The notes beneath the pieces were generated by a model. That model did no database searches. It worked only from the letters and a program-made list of their open reading frames with translations, and had not been told where the DNA came from. DNA of 64,000 bases from Alistipes sp. (GTDB lineage: Bacteria; Bacteroidota; Bacteroidia; Bacteroidales; Rikenellaceae): NCBI GenBank assembly GCA_017631285.1, contig JAGBTO010000032.1, positions 1-64,000 of the forward strand, read 5' to 3'. The stretch's first letter is position 1, and each line of letters opens with the position of its first letter. Below, in pieces: positions 16,872 to 26,171 of this stretch. Position numbers and translations under genes: made by a program.

Positions 16872-19073
16872 TTAATATTCAAATTCGAAGTCATCAACAT
16901 ACATCACACTAGAAGTACTACCAGCAAAGTAATCTCCATAAGCCGATGCAGCACATGAGATTACCACAGCATTTGGTCGCTTGCTCTCGTCAACATACAC
17001 CAATGGAATCTCGAGCTTTGTCCAACCATTATACTCCATGCTTACAACTGTACCATTTAACTGAGTCTCGCTCTGGGTACGATTCCAATAGCCATAAGCC
17101 ACCAAGCCCTCAACTCTATCGCCTGCTTTGTGTGACGTACTTCCTGCATCACCTTCGTTCACATACTTTCCGTCAGGTGTCACGAATGTGCCTGGATAGT
17201 ATGTTCTAACCTTATAGCGACCACCTGTTGAAGCCAATGCAGCATCGGTATTATCATACAACCACACATAGATTTGCGCCTTATCACTATCACCATTGCT
17301 CACACTGCCACCAGCATAATCAACAGTACCAATAGTACCCTTGTACCATACTGTCAACTTCTTAGGCTTATAATCGAACGAAAATGGCTGACCAAAATCA
17401 ATAATACCATTCGTTGTCTGCTCGGTATTTACATAACGTCCATAGAAGATATTACCCGCAGCGAACTTACCAATTCCAAGGAAAGCCGCATAAGTTGATT
17501 TCAAACATGCAGAATACTTACCAGTTGAACCTGGGCGAACATCGGTGCTGTTGGTTGTTACATTCGTACCTACCGTCTCCGAGCCGTGGTTACCTGTATC
17601 CCAAGTCAATGACTGGTTTTTGCTTGTGAACTCCGATGGGCACAATGGCATAGAGCCACTCCATACCTCCAACTCTCCATGAGGAATCAACTTACCCTTA
17701 GTAGTGAAGGTTGCATTTACGCCCTTCTGCTTTTCGCCATAGTACAAATAAAACTCATAGTTGCGATTACCATCTACACCTGTGACGGTAGCAGCATAGA
17801 TGTTATCCGACAAAAGCGTAGCCTCTGCTACCGACCAATCCGAGAAAAGGGTTGGAGCCACCTCGCGGTAATAAATCTTCACATCGCTGGCTGCGCTGTT
17901 GTTAACATAAGCCTTCAATGTTGCTGTGGTTGTCCACGCATCCACTACCGACATTGCAAATGTACCTTCGCCAAAGTAATTCACATCAATCTCACCCTCA
18001 ACGTCATCACTATCAATAGCTGTGAGTACCACAGTCTGATTTCCAGCCTTCAGTTTATTGATAAGGCCATCGGCCAAAGTAACAGTCCAGTTAAGGTTTG
18101 AACCTTCGTTCACCTGTTCTACTGTGAAGTAACCCTCGTTGGTATTTGTTACATCGGCAGCGGTAGAGTAAGTGTAAACCTCATCACCCACTGTAATCTT
18201 CATTGTAGCTAGCTCACTAATAGCCTTCACATCGTATGTCAAAGCCTCCATTCCCTCGTAAACTCTCGCAGAAGACTCACCTACAATCTGAGGCTCTGGC
18301 TTGAATACCAACTCGTTATTATGAACGGTTTCAGTCTTATCAACGTTCACGTTCAAAGAGATGTAACCTGGAAGGTCGGCCGAATACTTAAACGTAATGG
18401 TGTATTGATAACCAGGCTTAAAACCCTCTGCAGGAGTGTATTTACCAATCTTATCAACCGAATCACCCTTGGCTGGGACCTTACCCGTAAAGTTCCATAC
18501 GAACGATTTAGCATCCTCCTCAAGAAGATAATAACCTACGGCCGTCTGGTTATAGATAAGTGATGGCACCTCATCTTTTGCAATATCATCAATATTAAAC
18601 TCATCAGCTACAGCCACAATTGCCTGTGCCTTCTCCATGTTCTTCGACACACTATTGTCAAAAACCACCTTGATAAGAGTGTTCTTAGGGTGTACCTTTA
18701 CAGTCACTGACTTATCCTCGCCTGCTGCCAAGTCGAACTTGGTGCTGCCCGCGTAATAAATGTCGGTGAATGACGCTGCTGCCTTCACTCCACCCTCTAC
18801 ATCTATCGAGTAAGCACCTGCAACAAGCCACATCTTCATATCCTTAATCTCGTCGTAAGTATAAAGACGTACCAAAGTTTTCTCTCCAGCCTCATCATAA
18901 GAGTAGATGCGGAATTTCATCATTTGGTAAGTAGCCTCATCTACAGTCGCACGAGTTATGGGAAATAGGAACGACACTGCACCCTTTTCATCCGATGCAT
19001 AATCATCGTCCTTACTACATGCCACACCCAGAATAAGTGCTAAACATGTAACTATATATAATATTTTTTTCAT
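16872..19073 (-). CDS. DUF4493-PCMD surface lipoprotein
   Basis: The 733-residue protein has a lipobox LGVAC (Cys19) followed by SKDDD, the acidic run that in Bacteroides directs lipoproteins to the cell surface. A first strand then leads to FLFPITRAT (Arg41), next a DUF4493 domain (about 45-270), an Ig-like middle (about 275-490) and a C-terminal PCMD domain (about 500-733; RPGSTGKYSACLKS, GIGKFAAGNIF, GDYFAGSTSSVMYVDDFEFEY). The Thr-Arg-Ala step after the first strand also occurs in three other lipoproteins of the cluster and resembles the maturation site of fimbrillins. It may be a tip or binding subunit. Confidence 0.8.
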   Translation of the reverse strand: MKKILYIVTCLALILGVACSKDDDYASDEKGAVSFLFPITRATVDEATYQMMKFRIYSYDEAGEKTLVRLYTYDEIKDMKMWLVAGAYSIDVEGGVKAAASFTDIYYAGSTKFDLAAGEDKSVTVKVHPKNTLIKVVFDNSVSKNMEKAQAIVAVADEFNIDDIAKDEVPSLIYNQTAVGYYLLEEDAKSFVWNFTGKVPAKGDSVDKIGKYTPAEGFKPGYQYTITFKYSADLPGYISLNVNVDKTETVHNNELVFKPEPQIVGESSARVYEGMEALTYDVKAISELATMKITVGDEVYTYSTAADVTNTNEGYFTVEQVNEGSNLNWTVTLADGLINKLKAGNQTVVLTAIDSDDVEGEIDVNYFGEGTFAMSVVDAWTTTATLKAYVNNSAASDVKIYYREVAPTLFSDWSVAEATLLSDNIYAATVTGVDGNRNYEFYLYYGEKQKGVNATFTTKGKLIPHGELEVWSGSMPLCPSEFTSKNQSLTWDTGNHGSETVGTNVTTNSTDVRPGSTGKYSACLKSTYAAFLGIGKFAAGNIFYGRYVNTEQTTNGIIDFGQPFSFDYKPKKLTVWYKGTIGTVDYAGGSVSNGDSDKAQIYVWLYDNTDAALASTGGRYKVRTYYPGTFVTPDGKYVNEGDAGSTSHKAGDRVEGLVAYGYWNRTQSETQLNGTVVSMEYNGWTKLEIPLVYVDESKRPNAVVISCAASAYGDYFAGSTSSVMYVDDFEFEY

Positions 19074-19078
19074 AACGA

Positions 19079-20896
19079 TTATTCAGTGACTATAATATTA
19101 ATCTGCATTGCTTTCTTGATATTATTACCCTCATTATCGGTCAAATCGACCCAAAACTTAGTAACACCAGGGGCAACTTTCAACAGAGTTTTAAAAGTGG
19201 TAATGTCAAACGATACGCTTGTCTGATCCTTTACCTGATCGCCTGTCTTAAAGCCCAAATTAGTCAATATAGCAGAGATATCTGTTTCGGTTGTTGTACC
19301 GTCACCATTATCTGTAATCTTAACTGGCTTAACAAGGTCAAACGATGTTGGCAGACCTACATCTGGCAAAGCTGGAGCCAAAACGCCCTCAACTGTCACA
19401 ACCAAACTCTTAATACCTGTCTTGGCAGTAACCAGAAGTTCCATTGTTGTCTTGTCGTTAGAATCCTGAGGATAAATATCAACTACATTGTCGATATTCT
19501 GACCTACCCAAATAATATTAGGATCGATGACAAGACCCGATGTAATGTTAAGCTCTACGGTTGTTGAGCTACCCAATTTATCGGTAACGGTCATAGTAAA
19601 TTTATGCGTTCCTGCATATTCATCATGCAAAGACTTCATCAACTTCGAAAGGTCGAACGAGAGTTCAGTCTGACCTGCGATATTTGAAGTTGGGAATCCC
19701 CAGCCACCGAGAATCATCTTTACAGTTGAGCTCAACGAAGATGTAAGATCCAAACCGTCCTCAACATCAAGGCCCAAATCAACTACTGTCTCATTAAGGT
19801 CAGCATTAGTTGAAGTTACGCCCAACAACATTGATACAATCTCAGATTTTGTAGCAATATTAAATTCAGCACCCTCAACGTACTCACCTGCTGTATTAAA
19901 CATTGTATCGGTGAGTGTAAATGATTCCTGAAATTCGTGATTAACCCACTCAATTACAGGAGCATCAGTATCATCAGGAATACCAGACTCGCCTACAAAA
20001 AACGACATAGTGGTAACATCCACGTCAACTTCCTCACCCTCAATCCAGGTTTGAACCTCAATAACGATATAGATTGTACCGCTGTCACCATTCTCCAATT
20101 TAACTGTCACCTGACGCCACTCACCAGGCTTGGCATCATCACAAATTTTAAGTGCCTGATCTTTAATAGCACTTCCATTATATGTTGTTGTAAGGTACAA
20201 CACCAAAGGATTTACCTCCTCATTAGGACGCAAATAGCGGAAACCACCCTCGGCATCCCACTCCATCTTGCTACAACCCTGAGGAATGGTAGCTGTTGTT
20301 GCGGGAGTTATTGGGCGACCATTGAATGTATATTCACTTGTATTCTCCGAACCAAGAACTACGCGAGTCTTAGTTTCATCAACTATCAACGACGCCAAAA
20401 TAGGGTCGAAGCGCACCGAAACCTTTACACTTGAGAGTTTACAAGTGATACTTGCCTCCGAAACAGCCTCTTTTGTAACCGATACAACTGTCTCACCGGC
20501 ATACTGAGGTGTATCAGACTCCTTGGGAGTCTCGGCAGAATATGCCTTGACAATGTATGTACATACAGGTACAGCTATACCCTTACGAGTAGAGTCCTTG
20601 CTTGAAGTTGTGTAGTTATCCTCACGCTCACCATATTTGAATGATGTTACGTTCTCTCCATCGGTGTTCCAGATCTCGATTGTGTAGTCAGCACCTGCCT
20701 CCTCTGCACGTGTAGCCTGTGGGTCAAAATCACCTGCAGCCGACTCGTTATCAGCATTCACAATAAGACCCTCCTTGGCAAATGCAATATAACCAATAGC
20801 AGACTCATTGCCATCTACACTACCCCAGTTAACCTTTTCGTCATGACATGCTACCATACCAATAGCCAAAGCCACGATAAACATCAATTTTTTCAT
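19079..20896 (-). CDS. DUF4493 lipoprotein with repeated Ig-like modules
   Basis: The 605-residue protein has a lipobox GMVAC (Cys17), a first strand GYIAFAKEGLIV, the step DPQATRAEE (Arg63) and a DUF4493 domain (about 65-310; YTIEIWNTDGE, ITCKLSSVKVSVRFDP). Two related beta modules follow (about 315-455 and 460-605). Each starts with (P)xIxWV and carries a threefold pattern of LTSSLSS-like or VTVEG segments. It lies 5 nt upstream of the 733-residue gene and 44 nt downstream of the next DUF4493 gene. I infer a stalk or spacer role in a surface assembly; no enzymatic residues are visible. Confidence 0.78.
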   Translation of the reverse strand: MKKLMFIVALAIGMVACHDEKVNWGSVDGNESAIGYIAFAKEGLIVNADNESAAGDFDPQATRAEEAGADYTIEIWNTDGENVTSFKYGEREDNYTTSSKDSTRKGIAVPVCTYIVKAYSAETPKESDTPQYAGETVVSVTKEAVSEASITCKLSSVKVSVRFDPILASLIVDETKTRVVLGSENTSEYTFNGRPITPATTATIPQGCSKMEWDAEGGFRYLRPNEEVNPLVLYLTTTYNGSAIKDQALKICDDAKPGEWRQVTVKLENGDSGTIYIVIEVQTWIEGEEVDVDVTTMSFFVGESGIPDDTDAPVIEWVNHEFQESFTLTDTMFNTAGEYVEGAEFNIATKSEIVSMLLGVTSTNADLNETVVDLGLDVEDGLDLTSSLSSTVKMILGGWGFPTSNIAGQTELSFDLSKLMKSLHDEYAGTHKFTMTVTDKLGSSTTVELNITSGLVIDPNIIWVGQNIDNVVDIYPQDSNDKTTMELLVTAKTGIKSLVVTVEGVLAPALPDVGLPTSFDLVKPVKITDNGDGTTTETDISAILTNLGFKTGDQVKDQTSVSFDITTFKTLLKVAPGVTKFWVDLTDNEGNNIKKAMQINIIVTE

Positions 20897-20940
20897 ATCT
20901 TTTTCTTTATTATTTATCTTTCTCCAGAGACCTTTACCGC

Positions 20941-21759
20941 TTAAATTGCATCGTCATTTAATTCTGCATCACCCACAACAACTTCTTCAATGGGCTCGTT
21001 GGTGATTTCAACGGTAACTGTCACACTTCCTGCACTTGAGACATCATAGGTGTAGGTGTAGATTGTACACGCTACCATAGTCTTCTTAACATCGTCAAAG
21101 CTAACCTTTGGAGCTTCAATCGTAGCACTTGGCTTTTGCTTGATTGCATATCCTGAGATAGTTAACTCTTTACCACTCTCAACAAAGATATATGGAGTGG
21201 TATCATAGTCCATAATCCACTCATTACCATTGCCGCTTGTAATGGTTATTGCAGCGCCATTTTCGAAATAGCCTTTAAACTTATCAGTAAACTCAATCTT
21301 AACGATAGAATTTGCCAACTTTGGAGCCAATGCCACATCCACCTTACTGCGGGCAATCACAGCAAAGTCTTTGACATCCACAAAATAAGGACAGTTCTCA
21401 CCCTCCTGGGTAGGATCGCCATAAGCAACCGTAGCTTCATACTGTCCCTCCTTGAAGTAGGTCTTCTTGTAGGTCTTGTTGAACGATGCTACACTCTCCC
21501 ACTCGCCACCGTCGTAGTCCACATTCTCATCTACGGTGACAATGCTCAACTTCAACTCCTCGGCGGTAGGAATTGTCACACCGTCGGGAATCTGCTGCTG
21601 GGCGCGAGTGCCATCCACAACAATGGTTGGATTCACGTCAAAGTTGATAATTCCAGTACCCTCTGGTGAATCAATCAACCCTACAGAGCCTTCATCCTTT
21701 GAACACGCGACAGTTGCCATCGCTGCCAAAGCAATTAATAATAACTTTTTCATTTTCAT
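20941..21759 (-). CDS. Small DUF4493 lipoprotein, candidate major pilin-like subunit
   Basis: This 272-residue protein has a lipobox ATVAC (Cys19) with SKDEGS, a first strand GIINFDVNPTIVV, the step DGTRAQQQ (Arg52) and one DUF4493 domain (about 60-255; TYKKTYFKEGQYEATVAYG, LANSIVKIEF). ATG at 21753 is an alternative start two codons in. It is the shortest and simplest DUF4493 protein of the cluster, and the C-terminal strand-rich tail VTVTVEITNEPIEEVVVGDAEL could serve in strand exchange; this is inference. It is the second gene of the operon, 21 nt after the fimbrillin-like gene. Confidence 0.75.
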   Translation of the reverse strand: MKMKKLLLIALAAMATVACSKDEGSVGLIDSPEGTGIINFDVNPTIVVDGTRAQQQIPDGVTIPTAEELKLSIVTVDENVDYDGGEWESVASFNKTYKKTYFKEGQYEATVAYGDPTQEGENCPYFVDVKDFAVIARSKVDVALAPKLANSIVKIEFTDKFKGYFENGAAITITSGNGNEWIMDYDTTPYIFVESGKELTISGYAIKQKPSATIEAPKVSFDDVKKTMVACTIYTYTYDVSSAGSVTVTVEITNEPIEEVVVGDAELNDDAI

Positions 21760-21780
21760 ATTTTTTGTTGTTTTTCGGGT

Positions 21781-23586
21781 TTACTGTACTATTGTCACTT
21801 TTATATTGTCGATAAACATCCACTGGTTACCGTTCGATATCAGAGCACCTTTTCCTGTGGCTCTAATTTGCCATGACAAACGATACGTGCTCTGACAATC
21901 TGTTATCGTGTACGAGGTATTTTGTGATACCGACGTATATGAACCATTGGTAGAAATTGACGGTACAAGCTGCGCACCCTGGATATTCTCCCAATTATCA
22001 GCATCATCCGAGAATGAGCCTGTCGTACCATTTAACAAACCTAATTCTGTCGTATATCCGCAAACTGCACGTGGCGAGTAACCACTGTCACCGTCTCTAC
22101 CACCGCTATAGTTAAATGAGACCACTACATTTACACTGACGCCACTCTTTATATTTTTCAGTGCTGGCGAATCCAGACGGCCATAGGTGTGCGTATAACC
22201 CCACACACGGTCCACGCGCGAACCCACTCGAATTGAGGTTCCCTCTTGACCACCTGTTCTGGCACCAGTCCATCCTGCAGACAAACCATAAGTACTCTCA
22301 CTCAAATCATAAGCCGTAACCGCAGTACCCTGCGCACCTGTTACAATATCTCGACTATAACTCTTGATGCTAGAGAAATCCTCCGCAAAAAGATATGGTG
22401 CTTTAAGTTCTGTGTCTGCAAACTTTACCGCAGAAGGGACCAGGGCGTGTTCCGACTCAAACTCCATTGTAATAGAGCCTTCGGTGAGCGAATCATCCAA
22501 CATATCGCCAAACAAGCCAAACTCATACTCGCCATTTTCTAAGGCAGTGGCGGTGTTACGCTGTTTATAATCTGTAAAATAGTATCCTTCAGGAAGTGTC
22601 ATGTGCAATATTTCCACAGGCTCGCCCAGCTGTGAATAATCCGCAACAACATAGCTTACAGTTGTATAGGTTGTTGCCTGAGGTACCGACATGCGTATCT
22701 TCGATATTCTACCTGCCGACCAATTCTGCTGTGTAAAATTTGCTATTCGACGCTCGGTAAAAGTACCATCAGCAGTCTGGAAACGGATATCAACCTTACC
22801 CTTATTCTCTATTCCATTAATGAATACCCAAAACTCATCGCCTGCCGTCTTGGGCTTAGCAAACTCCACAATCACAAGGTCGCTTGTGTTAGAGGTGGTA
22901 ACATCACCCGTAGTAAAATCGGCAGTAACATCACCTACCACGGCAAATGGGAATTTCAAATATGCTTTTGTAATCTCCTTACCAAGATTATTACCAGGTA
23001 TAGCCACACGGAACGCATGGGTATGGTGGGCAAATGTCAAATCGATATTATTGACATAATCATCGCTTTGGCCATCTGACAACTTCAGTCCACTGATTGC
23101 CTCACTGCGTGCTGTCATGAAGTCATATGCACTACTATACTCTCCGGTCTGCAGACTTGGGATTGTCATGGTAGCCTTTGTATCACTAATAGTAACTCCC
23201 TTCGATGGGCTTACGGCATAACACTTACCATCGACCATAGCCTCAATTGATGCCAACACCGCAGCATCTGCTTCAGCATCAAACTTCGCTTTGAAATAGG
23301 CCTGAGAATAACCCTCTGAAGAGTTATCTACCATATTTGACCAAAAACTTGCATCCTTTCTAAACAACTGCGTTGAACCGTCATAAACCATGAAATTGAT
23401 GCGATCACCACTTTGCCAACGCAAGTTCAGATTCTCATCCAGTGTTGCACGTGTCGAAGGAATGCCAAATCGCAACTCAACCACATTCTCATCCACAACC
23501 TCTGCTTGGCCGAAATCATCTTTGGCACACGCAACTGACATAAAAACAAGCAATAACGCCACCAAATATTTCACACGTATTTCCAT
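21781..23586 (-). CDS. Fimbrillin-family (Mfa-like) lipoprotein, first gene of the surface cluster
   Basis: The 601-residue protein has a lipobox MSVAC (Cys20) followed by AKDD, then VVELRFGIPSTRATLDE with Arg46. The fimbrillin-like N-terminal half (about 35-300) shows the typical WQSGDRINFMVYDGS, PSLQTGEYSSAYDFM, DLTFAHHTHAFRVAIP and NWSAGRISKIRM pieces. The C-terminal half (about 400-601) is a jelly-roll-like domain (GYTHTYGRLDSPALKNI, WMFIDNIKVTIVQ). Arg46 is the residue number at which P. gingivalis FimA is processed, though that exact match may be chance. It is first in the operon, behind a -7 box. Confidence 0.8.
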   Translation of the reverse strand: MEIRVKYLVALLLVFMSVACAKDDFGQAEVVDENVVELRFGIPSTRATLDENLNLRWQSGDRINFMVYDGSTQLFRKDASFWSNMVDNSSEGYSQAYFKAKFDAEADAAVLASIEAMVDGKCYAVSPSKGVTISDTKATMTIPSLQTGEYSSAYDFMTARSEAISGLKLSDGQSDDYVNNIDLTFAHHTHAFRVAIPGNNLGKEITKAYLKFPFAVVGDVTADFTTGDVTTSNTSDLVIVEFAKPKTAGDEFWVFINGIENKGKVDIRFQTADGTFTERRIANFTQQNWSAGRISKIRMSVPQATTYTTVSYVVADYSQLGEPVEILHMTLPEGYYFTDYKQRNTATALENGEYEFGLFGDMLDDSLTEGSITMEFESEHALVPSAVKFADTELKAPYLFAEDFSSIKSYSRDIVTGAQGTAVTAYDLSESTYGLSAGWTGARTGGQEGTSIRVGSRVDRVWGYTHTYGRLDSPALKNIKSGVSVNVVVSFNYSGGRDGDSGYSPRAVCGYTTELGLLNGTTGSFSDDADNWENIQGAQLVPSISTNGSYTSVSQNTSYTITDCQSTYRLSWQIRATGKGALISNGNQWMFIDNIKVTIVQ

Positions 23587-23614
23587 CTATTTACTATTTA
23601 TATTTTACCAACTG

Positions 23615-23622
23615 CAAAAATA
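23615..23622 (-). promoter_or_regulatory. -7 element of the surface-protein operon
   Basis: TATTTTTG on the minus strand (23622-23615) fits TAnnTTTG and is about 30 nt upstream of the first gene. A TTG lies 16 nt upstream (23641-23639), shorter than the usual 19-21, so regulation by an activator is possible. The rest of the 182-nt gap up to yhcH shows no gene. Confidence 0.55.
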
Positions 23623-23768
23623 CTACAACACTATTTGACAAGAAAACTTTTTCAACGAACACTCATTATTTTATCACGAAAAAACAACACACAAAAAGTA
23701 GCTATCCAACGGATTATACGTCGTAACAGCCACTTTGTACACTGATTTGTATTAAACCAGATATTCTA

Positions 23769-24218
23769 CTACAATGCGATCTTAAAAATACATTTCTTCA
23801 CATGTCCTTCACCGAGCATTGGAGCATGACCATCCTCAGGATAAAGAATTGAGAACTGCCCCTTAGCTACACTATAAAAGCACTGAGGTATATCTGTGAA
23901 GAACTGAACATCTTTCTGCTCGTCAAACTCACCTTCAGGCTTCAAACAATCCTTCTTTTCGCTCCAGCCAAACACCTCATCAACACCATCAAGTACAACC
24001 TGGATATCGATATATTTACGATGTAGCTCCAAACGAGCTTCAGATGTTGGGCGTAAATCCCACTCCTGAATAACCACAAAAATATCATCGCCATCAATAT
24101 CGTGACGACCGCACTCCATAGCCACTAAATCGTGGCTGTTGATATAATCAAAAACAGTCTTAAATCGAGGATGCAATGCCTCATAACGCGATGCGTTTTT
24201 CAAAGAATCAAGTATCAT
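23769..24218 (-). CDS. YhcH/YjgK/YiaL family protein (DUF386)
   Basis: This 149-residue protein belongs to the cupin-like YhcH family, some members of which are sugar anomerases in sialic-acid and related pathways. Motifs are HRKYIDIQVVLDG, the GxE-type metal-binding region, and LYPEDGHAPMLGEG near the C-terminus with the conserved His. Length is normal. It is the last gene of a seven-gene run starting at grpE, 11 nt after the EEP phosphatase gene, a context that does not point to a sugar pathway. The exact substrate cannot be given. Confidence 0.88.
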   Translation of the reverse strand: MILDSLKNASRYEALHPRFKTVFDYINSHDLVAMECGRHDIDGDDIFVVIQEWDLRPTSEARLELHRKYIDIQVVLDGVDEVFGWSEKKDCLKPEGEFDEQKDVQFFTDIPQCFYSVAKGQFSILYPEDGHAPMLGEGHVKKCIFKIAL

Positions 24219-24229
24219 AATAATTTGTG

Positions 24230-25504
24230 TTAGTTATCTCTTCCATCATATCTTAGGCGCACAAATACGGGATAATGATCGGAATATATTATCCTGTTAC
24301 TTACTGCACCATCACTCTCAAGTTTCTGTATTGTAGGCTCATCTAACCTCTCACGAACACCCTCGCCCATAATAGGCAATTCACTACCAAACGTACGAAC
24401 CACAATAGTGTCGCCACCACGTTTCTTCTGAAGTTCCAAACCCCATGTATCAATAACATCATACGAAAGCACCGAGAAACCTTTTGAGCATAAGACATAA
24501 TCTATACGCAACATATCAAACAAACCACGGTAGGTGTGTGAATAACCCCTACCCTTTTCGCGGAAAGCATCACGCAGACGATGCGACATGCGTCGATAGG
24601 TATTCGACACTGGCACATCATTAAAATCGCCACATACTATTACAGGATATGGAGAAGAGTCTATCAACTGCGATATGGTATCGACCTGAGCTGCTCGTAA
24701 TTTATTATTCTCACTCAACCGGTGTATAATCTCACGAAAATGCTGATTAGAACCATCATCCTCGAGATATTCATGATTCTCAAGATATTGACTATCCACT
24801 CGACGAATCGCGGTGGTGTGAAGATGGGTGGAGAAGACCCTAAAGGTATCCTCACGCATCACAACATCTGCCCACACGACTTCCTTCATAGTATCAATAC
24901 GTTGAGCCTGCACAATTGGATAACGACTGTATATAGCAGGGCTTAAATTAGTGCGAACCAACGACTTAGGCAAACCATACATTGAATTAAGTAATGTATC
25001 TATCGCCTCCCTAAATCCAAACTCCTGCAGGCACAATATATCGGGATTTACATTTTTGATTATAGCAATCATAGAATCGATACTGCGCTCGCCATTATCA
25101 TCGATAAAGCTCCTCACATTGTATGTCATTACCTTTATGGCTGTGCGTTCATACTTCTGGCCACTATATTGGCGACGCACCTCCATATTGTAAAATGTTG
25201 TTAGACTAAATACTCCAACCACAGATAGCAAAATCATAGGCACTGCTATCCACATACGCCATCGAATAATCCAATAAAGCGTTACAACAGCCTGTGCTGA
25301 GTATATAAAAGGGGCTACCAAACCCAATGTAACCACCTGCCCCCAGTTACGAGGGTCGAGTGTCGGAACAAAGAGTGTTATTACAAAAGCTGATACAACT
25401 ACACACGTCACAACCAACATAACTGCATCAGCCAGAATAGCTAATACCGACTTTTGTTTACGACGATTCTCAGCGCCATATGTCGTGCGATAATAATCTG
25501 CCAT
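24230..25504 (-). CDS. Membrane-bound endonuclease/exonuclease/phosphatase family protein
   Basis: The 424-residue protein has three N-terminal membrane helices (about 20-45, 55-78 and 85-108) followed by an EEP catalytic domain facing the periplasm or lumenal side. Catalytic motifs are VMTYNVRSF, DILCLQEFGF (metal-binding Glu), VVCGDFNDVP and the final SDHYPVFVRL (Asp-His). It could be a phosphodiesterase on lipids or nucleotides; the same architecture is common and uncharacterised in Bacteroidetes. It starts 6 nt after the rhomboid gene. Confidence 0.87.
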   Translation of the reverse strand: MADYYRTTYGAENRRKQKSVLAILADAVMLVVTCVVVSAFVITLFVPTLDPRNWGQVVTLGLVAPFIYSAQAVVTLYWIIRWRMWIAVPMILLSVVGVFSLTTFYNMEVRRQYSGQKYERTAIKVMTYNVRSFIDDNGERSIDSMIAIIKNVNPDILCLQEFGFREAIDTLLNSMYGLPKSLVRTNLSPAIYSRYPIVQAQRIDTMKEVVWADVVMREDTFRVFSTHLHTTAIRRVDSQYLENHEYLEDDGSNQHFREIIHRLSENNKLRAAQVDTISQLIDSSPYPVIVCGDFNDVPVSNTYRRMSHRLRDAFREKGRGYSHTYRGLFDMLRIDYVLCSKGFSVLSYDVIDTWGLELQKKRGGDTIVVRTFGSELPIMGEGVRERLDEPTIQKLESDGAVSNRIIYSDHYPVFVRLRYDGRDN

Positions 25505-25510
25505 CTCTGC

Positions 25511-26161
25511 TTAAAAATAGATTTTCTTTGTTTTTCGCCACCAATAAAGCAATAGCAATCCCCACAGCATACCGCCCAAATGAGCAAAATGAGCCACACC
25601 CTGCTGATAACCCGATATACCGAAGAACAACTCCATCAGTCCATATATAACCACAAACCACTTAGCTTTCATGGCTATAGGGGGGAATATAAGCATGATA
25701 ACATTATTGGGATGCAGCACACCAAAGGCCAACAACAACCCAAACACTGCACCCGACGCGCCTACGGTAGGTATTTGCAGTAGATGTATAGCACCAATAC
25801 TATTAGCAGCAACAGCATGTGCATATTCGGCATAACCCACTCCCAATTGTAACAACGCTGCACCTATACCGCAAACCATATAATAGATAAAGAATCGCTG
25901 CGAACCAAGTTCGTATTCCAATTGACGACCAAACATCCACAATGCAAACATGTTAAAAAACAAATGCGACACACCCCCATGCAAAAACATGTAGGTAAAA
26001 ACCTGATAGCTATGAAAAAATGGACTCTCAACATTAAAAAGCGCAAAACGTCCTATAATATCATCACCAAAAGGTAATAGCGTAGTAGCCAACAAAGCAA
26101 CACAGTTGGCAATAATCAGATTCTTTACTACCGGAGGGTTTGTATTCCTTCGTATATACAT
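25511..26161 (-). CDS. Rhomboid family intramembrane serine protease
   Basis: The 216-residue protein has six predicted membrane helices. The catalytic dyad is seen as GASG (Ser136) and HFAHLGG (His194), and the oxyanion helper HLFFN (His66, Asn70) is present, so it should be active. Rhomboids cut membrane proteins within the bilayer. It sits between mutL and the EEP gene with gaps of 10 and 6 nt. The substrate is unknown. Confidence 0.92.
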   Translation of the reverse strand: MYIRRNTNPPVVKNLIIANCVALLATTLLPFGDDIIGRFALFNVESPFFHSYQVFTYMFLHGGVSHLFFNMFALWMFGRQLEYELGSQRFFIYYMVCGIGAALLQLGVGYAEYAHAVAANSIGAIHLLQIPTVGASGAVFGLLLAFGVLHPNNVIMLIFPPIAMKAKWFVVIYGLMELFFGISGYQQGVAHFAHLGGMLWGLLLLYWWRKTKKIYF

Positions 26162-26171
26162 CTTATAAAAT

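Noticed and set aside
19937..20434. 165-residue plus-strand frame inside the DUF4493 region
   Set aside because: It is a shadow of the minus-strand DUF4493 lipoprotein gene, which has a lipobox and domain signatures.
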